Source: Desulfobacterales bacterium
GTDB lineage: Bacteria > Desulfobacterota > Desulfobacteria > Desulfobacterales > C00003060
Assembly (NCBI GenBank): GCA_013375375.1
Contig: JABXJX010000004.1
Location: 1-52,617 of the forward strand
Direction of reading: 5' to 3'
DNA length: 52,617 nucleotides
Each line of letters begins with the position of its first letter. Position 1 is the stretch's first letter. The translations under genes and the position numbers were made by a program. Shown here piece by piece: positions 1-7,627 of this stretch. The notes below the pieces were generated by a model that did not search any database, was not told the DNA's origin, and saw nothing but the letters and a program-made list of their open reading frames with translations.

Positions 1-2
1 CA

Positions 3-1229
3 GAATTGTACGTAGCCTATAATTTGCTCGTGACCCACAAGATACGGCGCCTGGTCGTTGTGGATGATGAAAACCATGTCATTGGCGTGGTAACCCAATC
101 CAACCTGATTGAATATCTCGGCTACGAATATTTTATCGAAGTCAAGAAAGTCTTCGAAGTAATGACAAAAGTCTTGTTCACCATATCCAAAGACATGACT
201 GTGTCCCAAGCCTTGAGCGATATGGCACGTGAGTCCTTAAGTTGTCTGGTTATTGCACAGGATGACCGGCCCGTGGGCATCTTGACCGAGCGCGACGTGG
301 CCAGACTGTTGGTCGATCTCGGCGATATCTGGGAGCTGAAAGTCGAAGAGGTTATGAGTTCTCCGGTCAACACACTGTCAAGGCAAACCCCCGTGCACGA
401 GGTTGCCAGGATCATGCAACAAGAAAAAATTCGCAGAGTGGTGGTGGTCGATGACGACGGTAAAATTGCTGGGTTGGCCACCCAATCCGACATCGTAAAG
501 GGGCTTGAAGGCAAGTACATCGAAACACTCAAGGAGGTTATCAAAGAAAAAGAAGTCGAGATAGAGAACACCTCAAGAGATTTGGCTGAAAAAACTGTTT
601 ATCTCGACAATATTCTTCATTCATCCGTTGACTTAGGCATTGTCGCCACGGATCTGGATTTACGTATCGCCTATTTCAACCCCGGCGCAGAGAAAATCCT
701 GGGATACTCGGCCCAAGAGGTCATTGGCCGGGATGCAAGGGAGATTCACCTCGAGGAAAATGTTGAAATATCTCGATTCGACAGAGTCATTGAAAGCATC
801 CCCAAGGACAAGAAACACGCGTTTAGTTTTGAGCGAGACAGGAAGGATGGGAAACGGTCCATTCGTGCAAGGGTCTCAGGAATATGGGATAAAGAAGAGA
901 TGCTGGTCGGGTTCGTTTTCATCCTTCGAGATATTACCGAGAAAAAGCAGGCCGAGGAGGCACAGCGGGAGAGTGAGCGGCGACTGTATGAAGAACAAAA
1001 GCGCCTGGAAATGCTGGAGCTCGCAAACGAGTTGGCTCTAAACCTGATGGATGAATTGAGAAACCCCCTCACTGCTGTTGGGGGGTATGCAGCGCGCATC
1101 TCTGACGGGGCCTATCCTGAAGACAAACTGAAAAAGTACACAGAACTCATCTTTGAAGAGTCCAAGAGGCTTGACACCGCACTCGAAGAGGCTGTAGCCC
1201 ACTTGAAGGCCGCAGCTGAGAAGGCATAG
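3..1229 (+). CDS. CBS-CBS-CBS-PAS sensor protein with degenerate kinase DHp region (5' partial)
   Basis: The reading frame is open at the left window edge, so the true start lies outside; the first visible start-like codon is TTG at 6. Three CBS repeats (about residues 1-50, 51-107, 112-168, each with an RRLVVVDD or RRVVVVDD-type strand and a later T-Q-S or TERD) suggest adenine-nucleotide sensing. A coiled coil leads to a PAS domain (about 197-310), another coil, and a dimerisation helix like that of histidine kinases (MDELRNPLTAVGGYA). The residue where the phosphorylated His is expected is Asp (codon 1050-1052), and the protein stops before any HATPase domain. It therefore probably acts as a soluble sensor or adaptor partnering another kinase, not as an enzyme. 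The domain reading is secure; the role is inferred. Confidence 0.85.
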   Translation, partial: ELYVAYNLLVTHKIRRLVVVDDENHVIGVVTQSNLIEYLGYEYFIEVKKVFEVMTKVLFTISKDMTVSQALSDMARESLSCLVIAQDDRPVGILTERDVARLLVDLGDIWELKVEEVMSSPVNTLSRQTPVHEVARIMQQEKIRRVVVVDDDGKIAGLATQSDIVKGLEGKYIETLKEVIKEKEVEIENTSRDLAEKTVYLDNILHSSVDLGIVATDLDLRIAYFNPGAEKILGYSAQEVIGRDAREIHLEENVEISRFDRVIESIPKDKKHAFSFERDRKDGKRSIRARVSGIWDKEEMLVGFVFILRDITEKKQAEEAQRESERRLYEEQKRLEMLELANELALNLMDELRNPLTAVGGYAARISDGAYPEDKLKKYTELIFEESKRLDTALEEAVAHLKAAAEKA

Positions 1230-1252
1230 GCGGAAGCTTTCAGCAAAGGCGG

Positions 1253-1392
1253 GTCCGCGTGATTCTGCGGCAAAAAAGAAAATCCTGTTAATCCTGTCAA
1301 ATGAAAATAGCCGCTTAAGGCGTCAAAGACCTGTTTTTGGAATCTTTATCGTGGTATATTAGCAGGGTCGGGCTTGGTCCTACCCTAAAAGG
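1253..1392 (+). repeat. Dispersed accessory repeat, copy 1
   Basis: The stretch shares GTCCGCGTGATTCTGCGG, the AATCCTGTTAATCCTGTC core, AATGAAAATAGCCGCTTAA, and CAAAGACCTGTTTTTGGAAT with the copy at 4492-4645 and, more loosely, with 4065-4180. Copies 1 and 3 end just before the ribosome binding site of an accessory gene, so the repeat may carry a weak promoter (TATATT at 1355-1360). It fills the gap between the sensor gene and the MNT gene. Confidence 0.7.
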
Positions 1393-1420
1393 ACCTACTA
1401 ACCATTGGAGGAAAAAGGTA

Positions 1421-1711
1421 ATGAACAGAGATGAAATAGTCCTTTCTTTGCGCCGGTTCAAGGAGATGAACCAGGAAAAATATGACATAATCAAAATCGG
1501 CCTTTTTGGTTCAGCAGCCAGAGAGAGTATGATTGAGGAAAGTGATATTGATGTTGTTGTAGAACTAGGGAAACCGGATCTGTTCAACCTCATCGGTATT
1601 AAACAGGATTTGGAAGAACAATTGCACCGCTCGGTGGATATTGTAAGATATCGGGGGAAAATGAACGCATTTCTCAAACGCAGAATAGATAAAGAGGCCG
1701 TCTATGTATGA
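1421..1711 (+). CDS. MNT-type nucleotidyltransferase (minimal NTase, antitoxin of a HEPN/MNT pair)
   Basis: The 96-residue protein has the minimal nucleotidyltransferase signature: GLFGSAARESM followed by SDIDVVVEL, i.e. a G-S motif and the D-x-D metal ligands. Family members AMPylate or otherwise neutralise a cognate HEPN RNase toxin. ATG 1421 is chosen because GGAGG lies at 1407-1411 at good spacing; the frame is open further upstream to 1337 but without an RBS. Its stop overlaps the ATG (1704) of the following HEPN remnant by 8 bases, the usual toxin-antitoxin coupling. The partner is broken (next entry), so this looks like an orphan antitoxin. Confidence 0.88.
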   Translation: MNRDEIVLSLRRFKEMNQEKYDIIKIGLFGSAARESMIEESDIDVVVELGKPDLFNLIGIKQDLEEQLHRSVDIVRYRGKMNAFLKRRIDKEAVYV

Positions 1712-1881
1712 CAAAGAGCTCGCCGTGGAGATATTGTCCCAGATTTATCAGGCAACACAGACGATTTTGCAGCAGCCACCATTACTTTGAGACGGATGCA
1801 GAGTTAATATACGATGTTTGTATAAATCATATTGATGAGTTGGCACAGGCCATAAACAAAATGATTAAAGAGATATCATAA
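1704..1881 (+). pseudogene. HEPN toxin remnant (DUF86-like), internal deletion and frameshift
   Basis: The first 23 codons read MYDKELAVEILSQIYQATQT, typical of the HEPN half of MNT/HEPN pairs. The frame then hits TGA at 1788, while from 1777 the neighbouring frame reads HHYFETDAELIYDVC and continues to a normal HEPN C-terminus ending KEIS at TAA 1879-1881. The middle roughly 60-70 residues, including the Arg of the R-x4-H RNase motif, are missing; only the motif's His region survives. This is a toxin inactivated by internal deletion, placed directly after an intact MNT gene. It was found by reading the two frames together. Confidence 0.85.
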
Positions 1882-1915
1882 TGGTCCTGCACAAGGACTT
1901 TCCAAAATCACCCCA

Positions 1916-2009
1916 TGCAATGGTTGGAGTTTCTGGCGTTACAAGGACAAAAAAGGAGAATGGGTTCCTTTAAAAAATCTAAGAAAATAGTTTTACAAGG
2001 AGGGACAGA
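1916..2009 (+). repeat. 95-bp duplicated 3' tail of the GIY-YIG/RAMA gene
   Basis: This segment is nearly base-for-base the same as 5277-5371, which encodes the last about 25 residues (from NGWSFWRYKDKK) and the stop of the GIY-YIG/RAMA gene plus the following TTTTACAAGGAGGGACAGA. Here there is no gene body upstream, so it is a 3' fragment or recombination scar. It supplies the AAGGAGGGA-rich sequence shortly before the TcmP gene. The two copies diverge after GGGACAGA. Confidence 0.85.
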
Positions 2010-2064
2010 AGGGGTGTCCCCAACTTTCTCCAGTCCAATTATTTCCAATACGTGAGGGCCAGAT

Positions 2065-2892
2065 ATGAAACTGGATAAGATAGGTATTTGGTCTGAGATC
2101 AAGCTGGACATCATAAAAGAGTATGCCAGTGCTTTTACGACGATAATGAGAAAGCAAGACTGGTGTAGAGGATATGCCTATATTGATGCATTTGCTGGAG
2201 CAGGGGTCCATATCCGACGAAAAACAGGAGAATTAATTCCAGGATCACCATGGAACGCCCTTGAGATTGCCAACCCTTTTACAGAGTATCACTACATAGA
2301 TATTGATAAGAAAAAAACAGAAATTCTTGAGAGGCTGGCTCCTGAAAATTTCAATATAAAGATATACTTGGGAGATTGTAATGAAATATTGGCAAAGAAA
2401 ATATTCCCCACGCTTCAAAATAAAAGCAAAAAGAGAGCACTGTGCTTTTTTGATCCTTACGGTCTGCATCTCTACTGGGAAACCATTATTGAAGCTGCCA
2501 AACTAAGGACTACTGAGATCTTTCTGAACTTTCCCCTTATGGACATGAATCGGAATGTGTTGCATAAAGACCTTATTTCAGCAGACCCTGATCAGATTGA
2601 AAGAATGAATAAGTTCTGTGGCAGTGAAGATTGGCAAGAGATTCTGTACAGGAAGGGAAAGGACCTTTTTGGTGACACATATCAGATGAAGATTGGGAGC
2701 AACGTTCAACTGGGGAAGTGGTTTATGAGTGATAGGCTACAAAAGGCTGCTGGATTTAAATTTGTGCCCGAGCCCGTGCTTATGAGAAACAGCAAAGGTG
2801 GACCTTTATTCTTCTTATTTTTTGCTACATACAATGAAACAGGTAATAAGATTGTAAGTGAAATTTTTAATAAATACAGGAAATACTTGTAA
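2065..2892 (+). CDS. tcmP: Three-Cys-motif partner protein TcmP
   Basis: The 275-residue protein matches the remembered TcmP pattern: an N-terminal KLDIIKEYASAFTTI helix, YIDAFAGAG (about residues 40-48, a Rossmann-like glycine loop), a YIDIDKKK strand end, GDCNEIL, and FFDPYGL. The layout resembles a class I methyltransferase, but no target is known. The stop and the next gene's ATG share one base (TAATG at 2890-2894), so translation of the radical-SAM partner is coupled. TcmP proteins are known for sitting beside a Cys-motif protein, which fits here. Confidence 0.82.
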   Translation: MKLDKIGIWSEIKLDIIKEYASAFTTIMRKQDWCRGYAYIDAFAGAGVHIRRKTGELIPGSPWNALEIANPFTEYHYIDIDKKKTEILERLAPENFNIKIYLGDCNEILAKKIFPTLQNKSKKRALCFFDPYGLHLYWETIIEAAKLRTTEIFLNFPLMDMNRNVLHKDLISADPDQIERMNKFCGSEDWQEILYRKGKDLFGDTYQMKIGSNVQLGKWFMSDRLQKAAGFKFVPEPVLMRNSKGGPLFFLFFATYNETGNKIVSEIFNKYRKYL

Positions 2893-4043
2893 TGGCTATT
2901 CTAAAGGAGCGCCCAGCTGAGGAGATGGAAGTCGCAAATCGAGTTCGGGAAGAAGGCCTGGCATATTCTCAAGGAGAAATGCAAGAGCCTCTTGTGAGTG
3001 AATTGTGGGCTATCCGTGGTAAGACCAACGAGGTAAGGGTTAAACAAATAGCCAGTCAATCCAAGTTACCTTTGATTTGGATAGAAAAGATACCAGGTGT
3101 AAATGGCGAAAGAGGCACAGAAAAGCTGCGAGTTGAAAGAAGTGTCCTTTTATTGCGCGATAGAATCAGTCCCTTTATTGAACAGTTCCAGCATCCCATA
3201 GGGCGGTGTGCCAAATTCTATAAATTAACAGCCTACAATAGTTGTAATTTCTGGTGCGAGTATTGTTATCTTTATTTGACCTTCCGAACACAGCCTGTTT
3301 CCACCCATTTTATAAACTATGAGAAGATGTATGACGAGATTGAAAAATTTGACAGATCACGCATACCAAAATCCTTAAGAGTCTTAAATCTTGGTGAACT
3401 TGGTGATCCTCTGGCAGTAGACTACATTACGGGCTTTGCAAAACAAATTATTCCCTTCATGCCTGAACACGCACCACGTACACGATTGCTGTTTCTGACA
3501 AAAAGTGACTGTGTGGATGAGATTTTAGGGCTTGACCACGAAGGGCAATCAATTATCTCGTTTAGTGTAAATACTGATAAGGTCTTTGAACAGTTAGAGC
3601 ACAGGACGCCTTCTCCTGAATCCCGGTTGGCGGCTGCGGCAAAAGTCCAGCAGGCAGGCTACGAAGTGCGCTTGAGAATTGATCCTGTCATCTTCTATTC
3701 TACCTGGGAGAAGGACTACACATCACTGGTTGATAAGATATTTCAATTTGTGCAGCCTACAAGGATAACGATAGGTGAATACCGACCTTCTAATGGGCTC
3801 GCCAACCATATAAGCTCGCGGTTTCCCGAGTCTGCTTTATTGAAGGTCAACAAAAGCCTGGTTAGAGAAGGAAAAAAGCTTCGATACCCTAAGAATTTGA
3901 GGATCAAGATGTTCAGAACAATCATAGACGCAATAAAAAAGCATAAAAGTGATATTGATATCGCTTTATGCAAAGAGCAGCCACAAATATGGAAGGCGCT
4001 CGGTTTAGGGATGAAAGGGCTATCATGCAACTGCGTTAAGTAG
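2892..4043 (+). CDS. Radical SAM protein, spore-photoproduct-lyase-like, partner of TcmP
   Basis: The 383-residue protein carries a CNFWCEYC motif (C-x3-C-x2-C, about residues 119-126) for a 4Fe-4S cluster and S-adenosylmethionine. It is followed by LNLGELGDPLAVD, FLTKSD, ISFSVNTD and RLRIDPVIFY, the order of strands seen in SPL-like radical SAM proteins. The first about 100 residues form a family-specific extension. It overlaps TcmP by one base and is presumably co-translated. The substrate is unknown: DNA repair, DNA modification and protein modification are all possible. It ends in a Cys-rich CNCVK tail. Confidence 0.8.
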   Translation: MAILKERPAEEMEVANRVREEGLAYSQGEMQEPLVSELWAIRGKTNEVRVKQIASQSKLPLIWIEKIPGVNGERGTEKLRVERSVLLLRDRISPFIEQFQHPIGRCAKFYKLTAYNSCNFWCEYCYLYLTFRTQPVSTHFINYEKMYDEIEKFDRSRIPKSLRVLNLGELGDPLAVDYITGFAKQIIPFMPEHAPRTRLLFLTKSDCVDEILGLDHEGQSIISFSVNTDKVFEQLEHRTPSPESRLAAAAKVQQAGYEVRLRIDPVIFYSTWEKDYTSLVDKIFQFVQPTRITIGEYRPSNGLANHISSRFPESALLKVNKSLVREGKKLRYPKNLRIKMFRTIIDAIKKHKSDIDIALCKEQPQIWKALGLGMKGLSCNCVK

Positions 4044-4064
4044 ATGGCGAGGTGGTGTCGCCAC

Positions 4065-4180
4065 AATAGTCTGCGTATGTCTGCGGCTGTCTGCGGCAGA
4101 AAAGAAAATCCTGTCAATCCTGTCGAATGAAAATAGCCGCTTAAGACCTCAAAACACTTATTTTTGGAATGTTTATCTTT
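4065..4180 (+). repeat. Dispersed accessory repeat, copy 2 (divergent)
   Basis: It contains GTCTGCGGC, AAAGAAAATCCTGTCAATCC, GTCGAATGAAAATAGCCGC and a CAAAACACTTATTTTTGGAAT variant of the motif in copies 1 and 3. It lies directly before the 62-residue ORF. Fragments of the same ending occur at about 10971-11030 and 40027-40100. Confidence 0.65.
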
Positions 4181-4209
4181 GAATCCAAATTGAGATTGGA
4201 GCAGAAATA

Positions 4210-4398
4210 ATGAAACCGAAAAAGTTTGAAGTAAAAATATACTACTCATGCTTTTGCACTTATCAGATTGAAGCAAAAAATGAGGCAGAAGCAATTATAG
4301 GAGGCAGGAATCGACAAATTGATAGTATTGAGCTATTATCTAACCTTGAAAATTGGAAAGAAGCTGATACAGCGGAATTAAATGACTATGAAGGGTAA
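4210..4398 (+). CDS. Small hypothetical protein, 62 aa
   Basis: The ORF begins with ATG preceded by GGAG at 4198-4201 at suitable spacing and encodes MKPKKFEVKIYYSCF, then a motif like YQIEAKNEAEAI. That motif resembles small domains of the type 'alternating beta strand, then AxxEAEAI helix', seen in many phage/defence-associated small proteins. I do not recognise a function. It is followed directly by a strong palindrome (4402-4461) that could terminate its transcript. Confidence 0.55.
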   Translation: MKPKKFEVKIYYSCFCTYQIEAKNEAEAIIGGRNRQIDSIELLSNLENWKEADTAELNDYEG

Positions 4399-4401
4399 GA
4401 T

Positions 4402-4461
4402 AGGGTCACATCTTAAAAATTAAGTTTAGCCTTCAACCTTTAACATTTAAGATGTGACCCT
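4402..4461. repeat. Palindromic element, 16-bp perfect arms
   Basis: AGGGTCACATCTTAAA at 4402-4417 is exactly reverse-complementary to 4446-4461, with a 28-base loop. Half of the same element appears at about 38826-38841. As RNA it would form a stable hairpin downstream of the 62-residue ORF and could act as a terminator, though there is no clear U-run. Confidence 0.8.
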
Positions 4462-4491
4462 GCGTGCTCCTCTAGACAGATGTCTGCGTAT

Positions 4492-4645
4492 GTCCGCGTG
4501 ATTCTGCGGTAAAGAGAATAAAAGAAAATCCTGATGATCCTGTTAATCCTGTCGAATGAAAATAGCCGCTTAATGCATCAAAGACCTGTTTTTGGAATCT
4601 TTATCGTGGTATATCAAAGGTGGGGCTTGGTCCGATCCTGAAAAT
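4492..4645 (+). repeat. Dispersed accessory repeat, copy 3
   Basis: This is a near match to 1253-1392, including GTCCGCGTGATTCTGCGG, GAATGAAAATAGCCGCTTAA, and GACCTGTTTTTGGAATCTTT followed by ATCGTGGTATAT. It ends at the GGAGG that starts the GIY-YIG gene, exactly as copy 1 ends at the GGAGG of the MNT gene. That suggests the repeat forms the 5' leader of inserted accessory genes. Confidence 0.75.
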
Positions 4646-4661
4646 CCGGAGGAACAAATAA

Positions 4662-5351
4662 ATGGCAAAACAGAAGCAGCTAGTTCTTCAACATCTTGAA
4701 GATATATCCTGGAAGGTTTTGGAAGAGTATCCAGGGGTCGTCAAAGAGATGATCCGTAAAAAATCGGGTGTCTATGCCCTATATCGTAGGAACAAATTGT
4801 ACTATGTGGGCCTTGCTAGCAATCTTATGGGGCGGTTAAAAACCCATCTTAAAGATAGGCACCATGGCTCCTGGGAAAGATTCAGCGTATATCTGACAGT
4901 CCGTAATGAGCATATGAAAGAACTTGAATCTTTACTCTTGCGTATCGTTAATCCAAGCGGCAACAAACAAACCGGAAAATTTGCTAAGTCAGAAAACCTC
5001 CGTTCAACTCTCAATCAGAAAATCAAGGAGAACGATGCTGATCGGAGAGCATTGCTCATAGGTGGCCATGTTGCCCGTCGACGCCGTAGGTCTAAGATAA
5101 AGAAAGGGGAGGGGATCAAATCGCTTGCGGGAATAGTGGATCGTAGAATAAGCCTGAAAAGAGTGTATAAGGGTAAGGTATTCAAGGCATCTCTTCGAAA
5201 AGATGGTACCATCAGTTTTAAGGGAAAGGTTTATGAGTCTCCAACTGGAGCTGCCAGGAAAGTAGTCGGTCGGACTTGCAATGGTTGGAGTTTCTGGCGT
5301 TACAAGGACAAAAAAGGAGAATGGGTTCCTTTAAAAAATCTAAGAAAATAG
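4662..5351 (+). CDS. GIY-YIG nuclease-like protein with C-terminal RAMA-like domain
   Basis: The protein has 229 residues. Near residues 36-65 it shows the GIY-YIG core: SGVYALYRR, then LYYVGLASNLMGRLKTHL. A basic linker contains RRRRRSK. The C-terminal about 60 residues (GTISFKGKVYESPTGAARKV ending NGWSFWRYKDKKGEWVPL) match the RAMA-like domain found with restriction and DNA-modification genes. GGAGG at 4648-4652 selects ATG 4662. It lies just upstream of the type I restriction genes, so it may act with them, perhaps in cleaving modified DNA; that is inference. Its 3' end is duplicated at 1916-2009. Confidence 0.78.
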   Translation: MAKQKQLVLQHLEDISWKVLEEYPGVVKEMIRKKSGVYALYRRNKLYYVGLASNLMGRLKTHLKDRHHGSWERFSVYLTVRNEHMKELESLLLRIVNPSGNKQTGKFAKSENLRSTLNQKIKENDADRRALLIGGHVARRRRRSKIKKGEGIKSLAGIVDRRISLKRVYKGKVFKASLRKDGTISFKGKVYESPTGAARKVVGRTCNGWSFWRYKDKKGEWVPLKNLRK

Positions 5352-5428
5352 TTTTACAAGGAGGGACAGAGGGGAGCATTCTATAGTCCCCCTGGTTCGG
5401 GTCGACGGTCGATTGAACGGAGATACTT

Positions 5429-7597
5429 ATGGCGAGGAAAAAGAAACCAAATTTGAAAAAAGAAACAAGTAATGGAGCCAATCTGGGTTTTGAAAGCCAG
5501 CTCTGGGCCGCGGCAGACAAGCTGCGTGGCCATATGGACGCTTCCGAGTATAAGCATGTTGTGCTCGGACTAATTTTTCTGAAGTACATTTCCGACGCCT
5601 TTCAGGCAAAATATCAGGAGTTGGAAGCGACGAAGGAGGCCGATTATACCGACCCTGAAGACCGCGATGAATATGCGGCTGCCAACATTTTCTGGGTACC
5701 CAAAGAGGCCCGCTGGGAGAAACTCCTTGCAGGGGCCAAGCAGCCGACCATTGGCAAACTCATTGATGACGCCATGGTCGCTATTGAAAAAGAGAACCCA
5801 AGCCTTAAAGGTGTTTTGCCCAAGGATTATGCCCGCCCATCTCTAGATAAACACCGTCTCGGGGAGCTTCTCGATATTATTGGAAAGATCGGCCTTGGTG
5901 ATAAGGCGGCCCAATCAAAGGACATCCTCGGCCGGGTATACGAGTATTTTCTTGGCCGTTTTGCCGCGGCTGAAGGCAAAGGCGGGGGTGAGTTCTATAC
6001 GCCCCAGTGTGTGGTGAAACTCCTGGTTAGAATGATCGAACCCTATAAGGGTAGAGTTTATGACCCTTGTTGCGGTTCTGGGGGTATGTTTGTTCAAAGC
6101 AGGCGGTTTGCTGAGGAACATAACGGAAAGCTCGGAGATATCTCTATCTACGGTCAGGAATCCAACCCTACAACATGGAAGCTGGCCATGATGAACATGG
6201 CTATACGAGGTATTGACGCCAATCTGGGCGGCCGGCATGCGGACAGCTTCCATAACGATCTGCACAAAGACCTCAGAACTGACTTCATTCTCGCAAATCC
6301 GCCCTTCAATATGAGCGACTGGGGTGGTAAACGTCTGCGCGAAGACGTCCGATGGAAGTACGGAATCCCTCCCATTTCGAATGCCAATTTCGCTTGGGTA
6401 CAACACTTCGCCTACCATCTGGCACCGAACGGATTTGCTGGGTTCGTTCTTGCTCAGGCCTCCCTTTCATCTGAGTCCCAAATAGAAAATGAGATCAGGC
6501 GCAGCATTGTAGAGGATGATTTGGTTGATTGCATTGTAACGTTGCCAGGGAAGCTCTTCTATACGACCCCCATACCCGTATGCCTATGGTTTCTCGCAAG
6601 GAAGAAGAACCACGCCAAGTTCAGAAACCGGTCAAAAGAAATCCTTTTCATTGATGCAAGTGCTCTAGGGATGCCAGAGTCCCGCACACATAGCTATTTA
6701 AGCGATAGCGATATCGAGCGAATTGCAGAGGCATACCATCAGTGGCGTTCAAAAGATGGACAGTATGAGGATCATAATGGGTTTTGCCGTTCCGTTCACA
6801 CCGATGATGTACGCAACGGCGGCTACAGTCTGTTTCCTGCGAAATATGTCGGAGTGGTTCACGTAGACGACGCCATTTCTTCCAGAGAGTTCTCGAAAAA
6901 CCTTCTTCAGAAATGGGATGAATATCTACGGTGCCGCGAAAAGCAGCATAGTGTCGCCCGACAGGTTGACAGTGCCATGCACGTTGCAGTCAGGAAACAA
7001 CGGATCATACGCCCTTCGAAATACATCAATATCAAACTCGATGACATTCTGGAACGGTCAGACGAAAGGCTAGGAAGTCGTCCAGAACCAGAGATACTTA
7101 CTTGCACAGAACGAGCTGGTCTCATTTTCCAGAAAGAGCGTTTTGCTAAACGTGTCGCTACGAAGAACACTAGTAAGTACAAAGTGGTGCGTAAAACTGA
7201 CATTGTCTACAATCCCTACTTACTTTGGGCAGGAGCCATTGACCAATGTTGGATTGTCGACATAGGTATTACATCACCAGCGTACGAAGTATTGCGTGTG
7301 AGAGATGGTTTCAATGCCACCCTCGTAGGCGCTCTGATTAAGAGTCCAAGAATGATCAAGACCTACAACGGCATTTCTGTCGGGACAGTACAGAGGAGAA
7401 GAAGATCACCTGTCGAAAGGTTCCTAGATCTGGACGTAGTAATTCCATCGCTTAATGACCAGAAACGTTTCAGTGAATTGAGCACCGCTATACAGAACGA
7501 GAGGCTTTTGCTCAGGGAAACTGCTCAGTGCATAGATGTGGTTCTTCTGGACCTGTGCAAATTTTGGCTCCTGTACAATGGAATACAGGAAGCGTAA
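5429..7597 (+). CDS. hsdM: Type I restriction-modification methyltransferase HsdM fused to a single-TRD HsdS-like region
   Basis: The protein has 722 residues, well above the usual roughly 500 of HsdM. The N-terminal helical domain ([20 protein letters not shown]) is followed by the N6-adenine methylase core with [11 protein letters not shown] (about residue 210, SAM motif I) and the catalytic [10 protein letters not shown] (about 290). From about residue 530 the sequence changes to a specificity-type region: [12 protein letters not shown], later [15 protein letters not shown] and [14 protein letters not shown], the pattern of one HsdS target-recognition domain and its trailing helix. No separate hsdS gene is present, so DNA recognition is probably built in. 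The start is supported by GGAG at 5419-5422. Confidence 0.85.
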   Translation: MARKKKPNLKKETSNGANLGFESQLWAAADKLRGHMDASEYKHVVLGLIFLKYISDAFQAKYQELEATKEADYTDPEDRDEYAAANIFWVPKEARWEKLLAGAKQPTIGKLIDDAMVAIEKENPSLKGVLPKDYARPSLDKHRLGELLDIIGKIGLGDKAAQSKDILGRVYEYFLGRFAAAEGKGGGEFYTPQCVVKLLVRMIEPYKGRVYDPCCGSGGMFVQSRRFAEEHNGKLGDISIYGQESNPTTWKLAMMNMAIRGIDANLGGRHADSFHNDLHKDLRTDFILANPPFNMSDWGGKRLREDVRWKYGIPPISNANFAWVQHFAYHLAPNGFAGFVLAQASLSSESQIENEIRRSIVEDDLVDCIVTLPGKLFYTTPIPVCLWFLARKKNHAKFRNRSKEILFIDASALGMPESRTHSYLSDSDIERIAEAYHQWRSKDGQYEDHNGFCRSVHTDDVRNGGYSLFPAKYVGVVHVDDAISSREFSKNLLQKWDEYLRCREKQHSVARQVDSAMHVAVRKQRIIRPSKYINIKLDDILERSDERLGSRPEPEILTCTERAGLIFQKERFAKRVATKNTSKYKVVRKTDIVYNPYLLWAGAIDQCWIVDIGITSPAYEVLRVRDGFNATLVGALIKSPRMIKTYNGISVGTVQRRRRSPVERFLDLDVVIPSLNDQKRFSELSTAIQNERLLLRETAQCIDVVLLDLCKFWLLYNGIQEA

Positions 7598-7627
7598 GCC
7601 GAGTGTCTCGCAACAAAGGTGAGGAGC

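Noticed and set aside
1332..1360. Promoter within the dispersed repeat (TATATT at 1355)
   Set aside because: The -35 region does not fit at any normal spacing, so it is mentioned only as a possibility.
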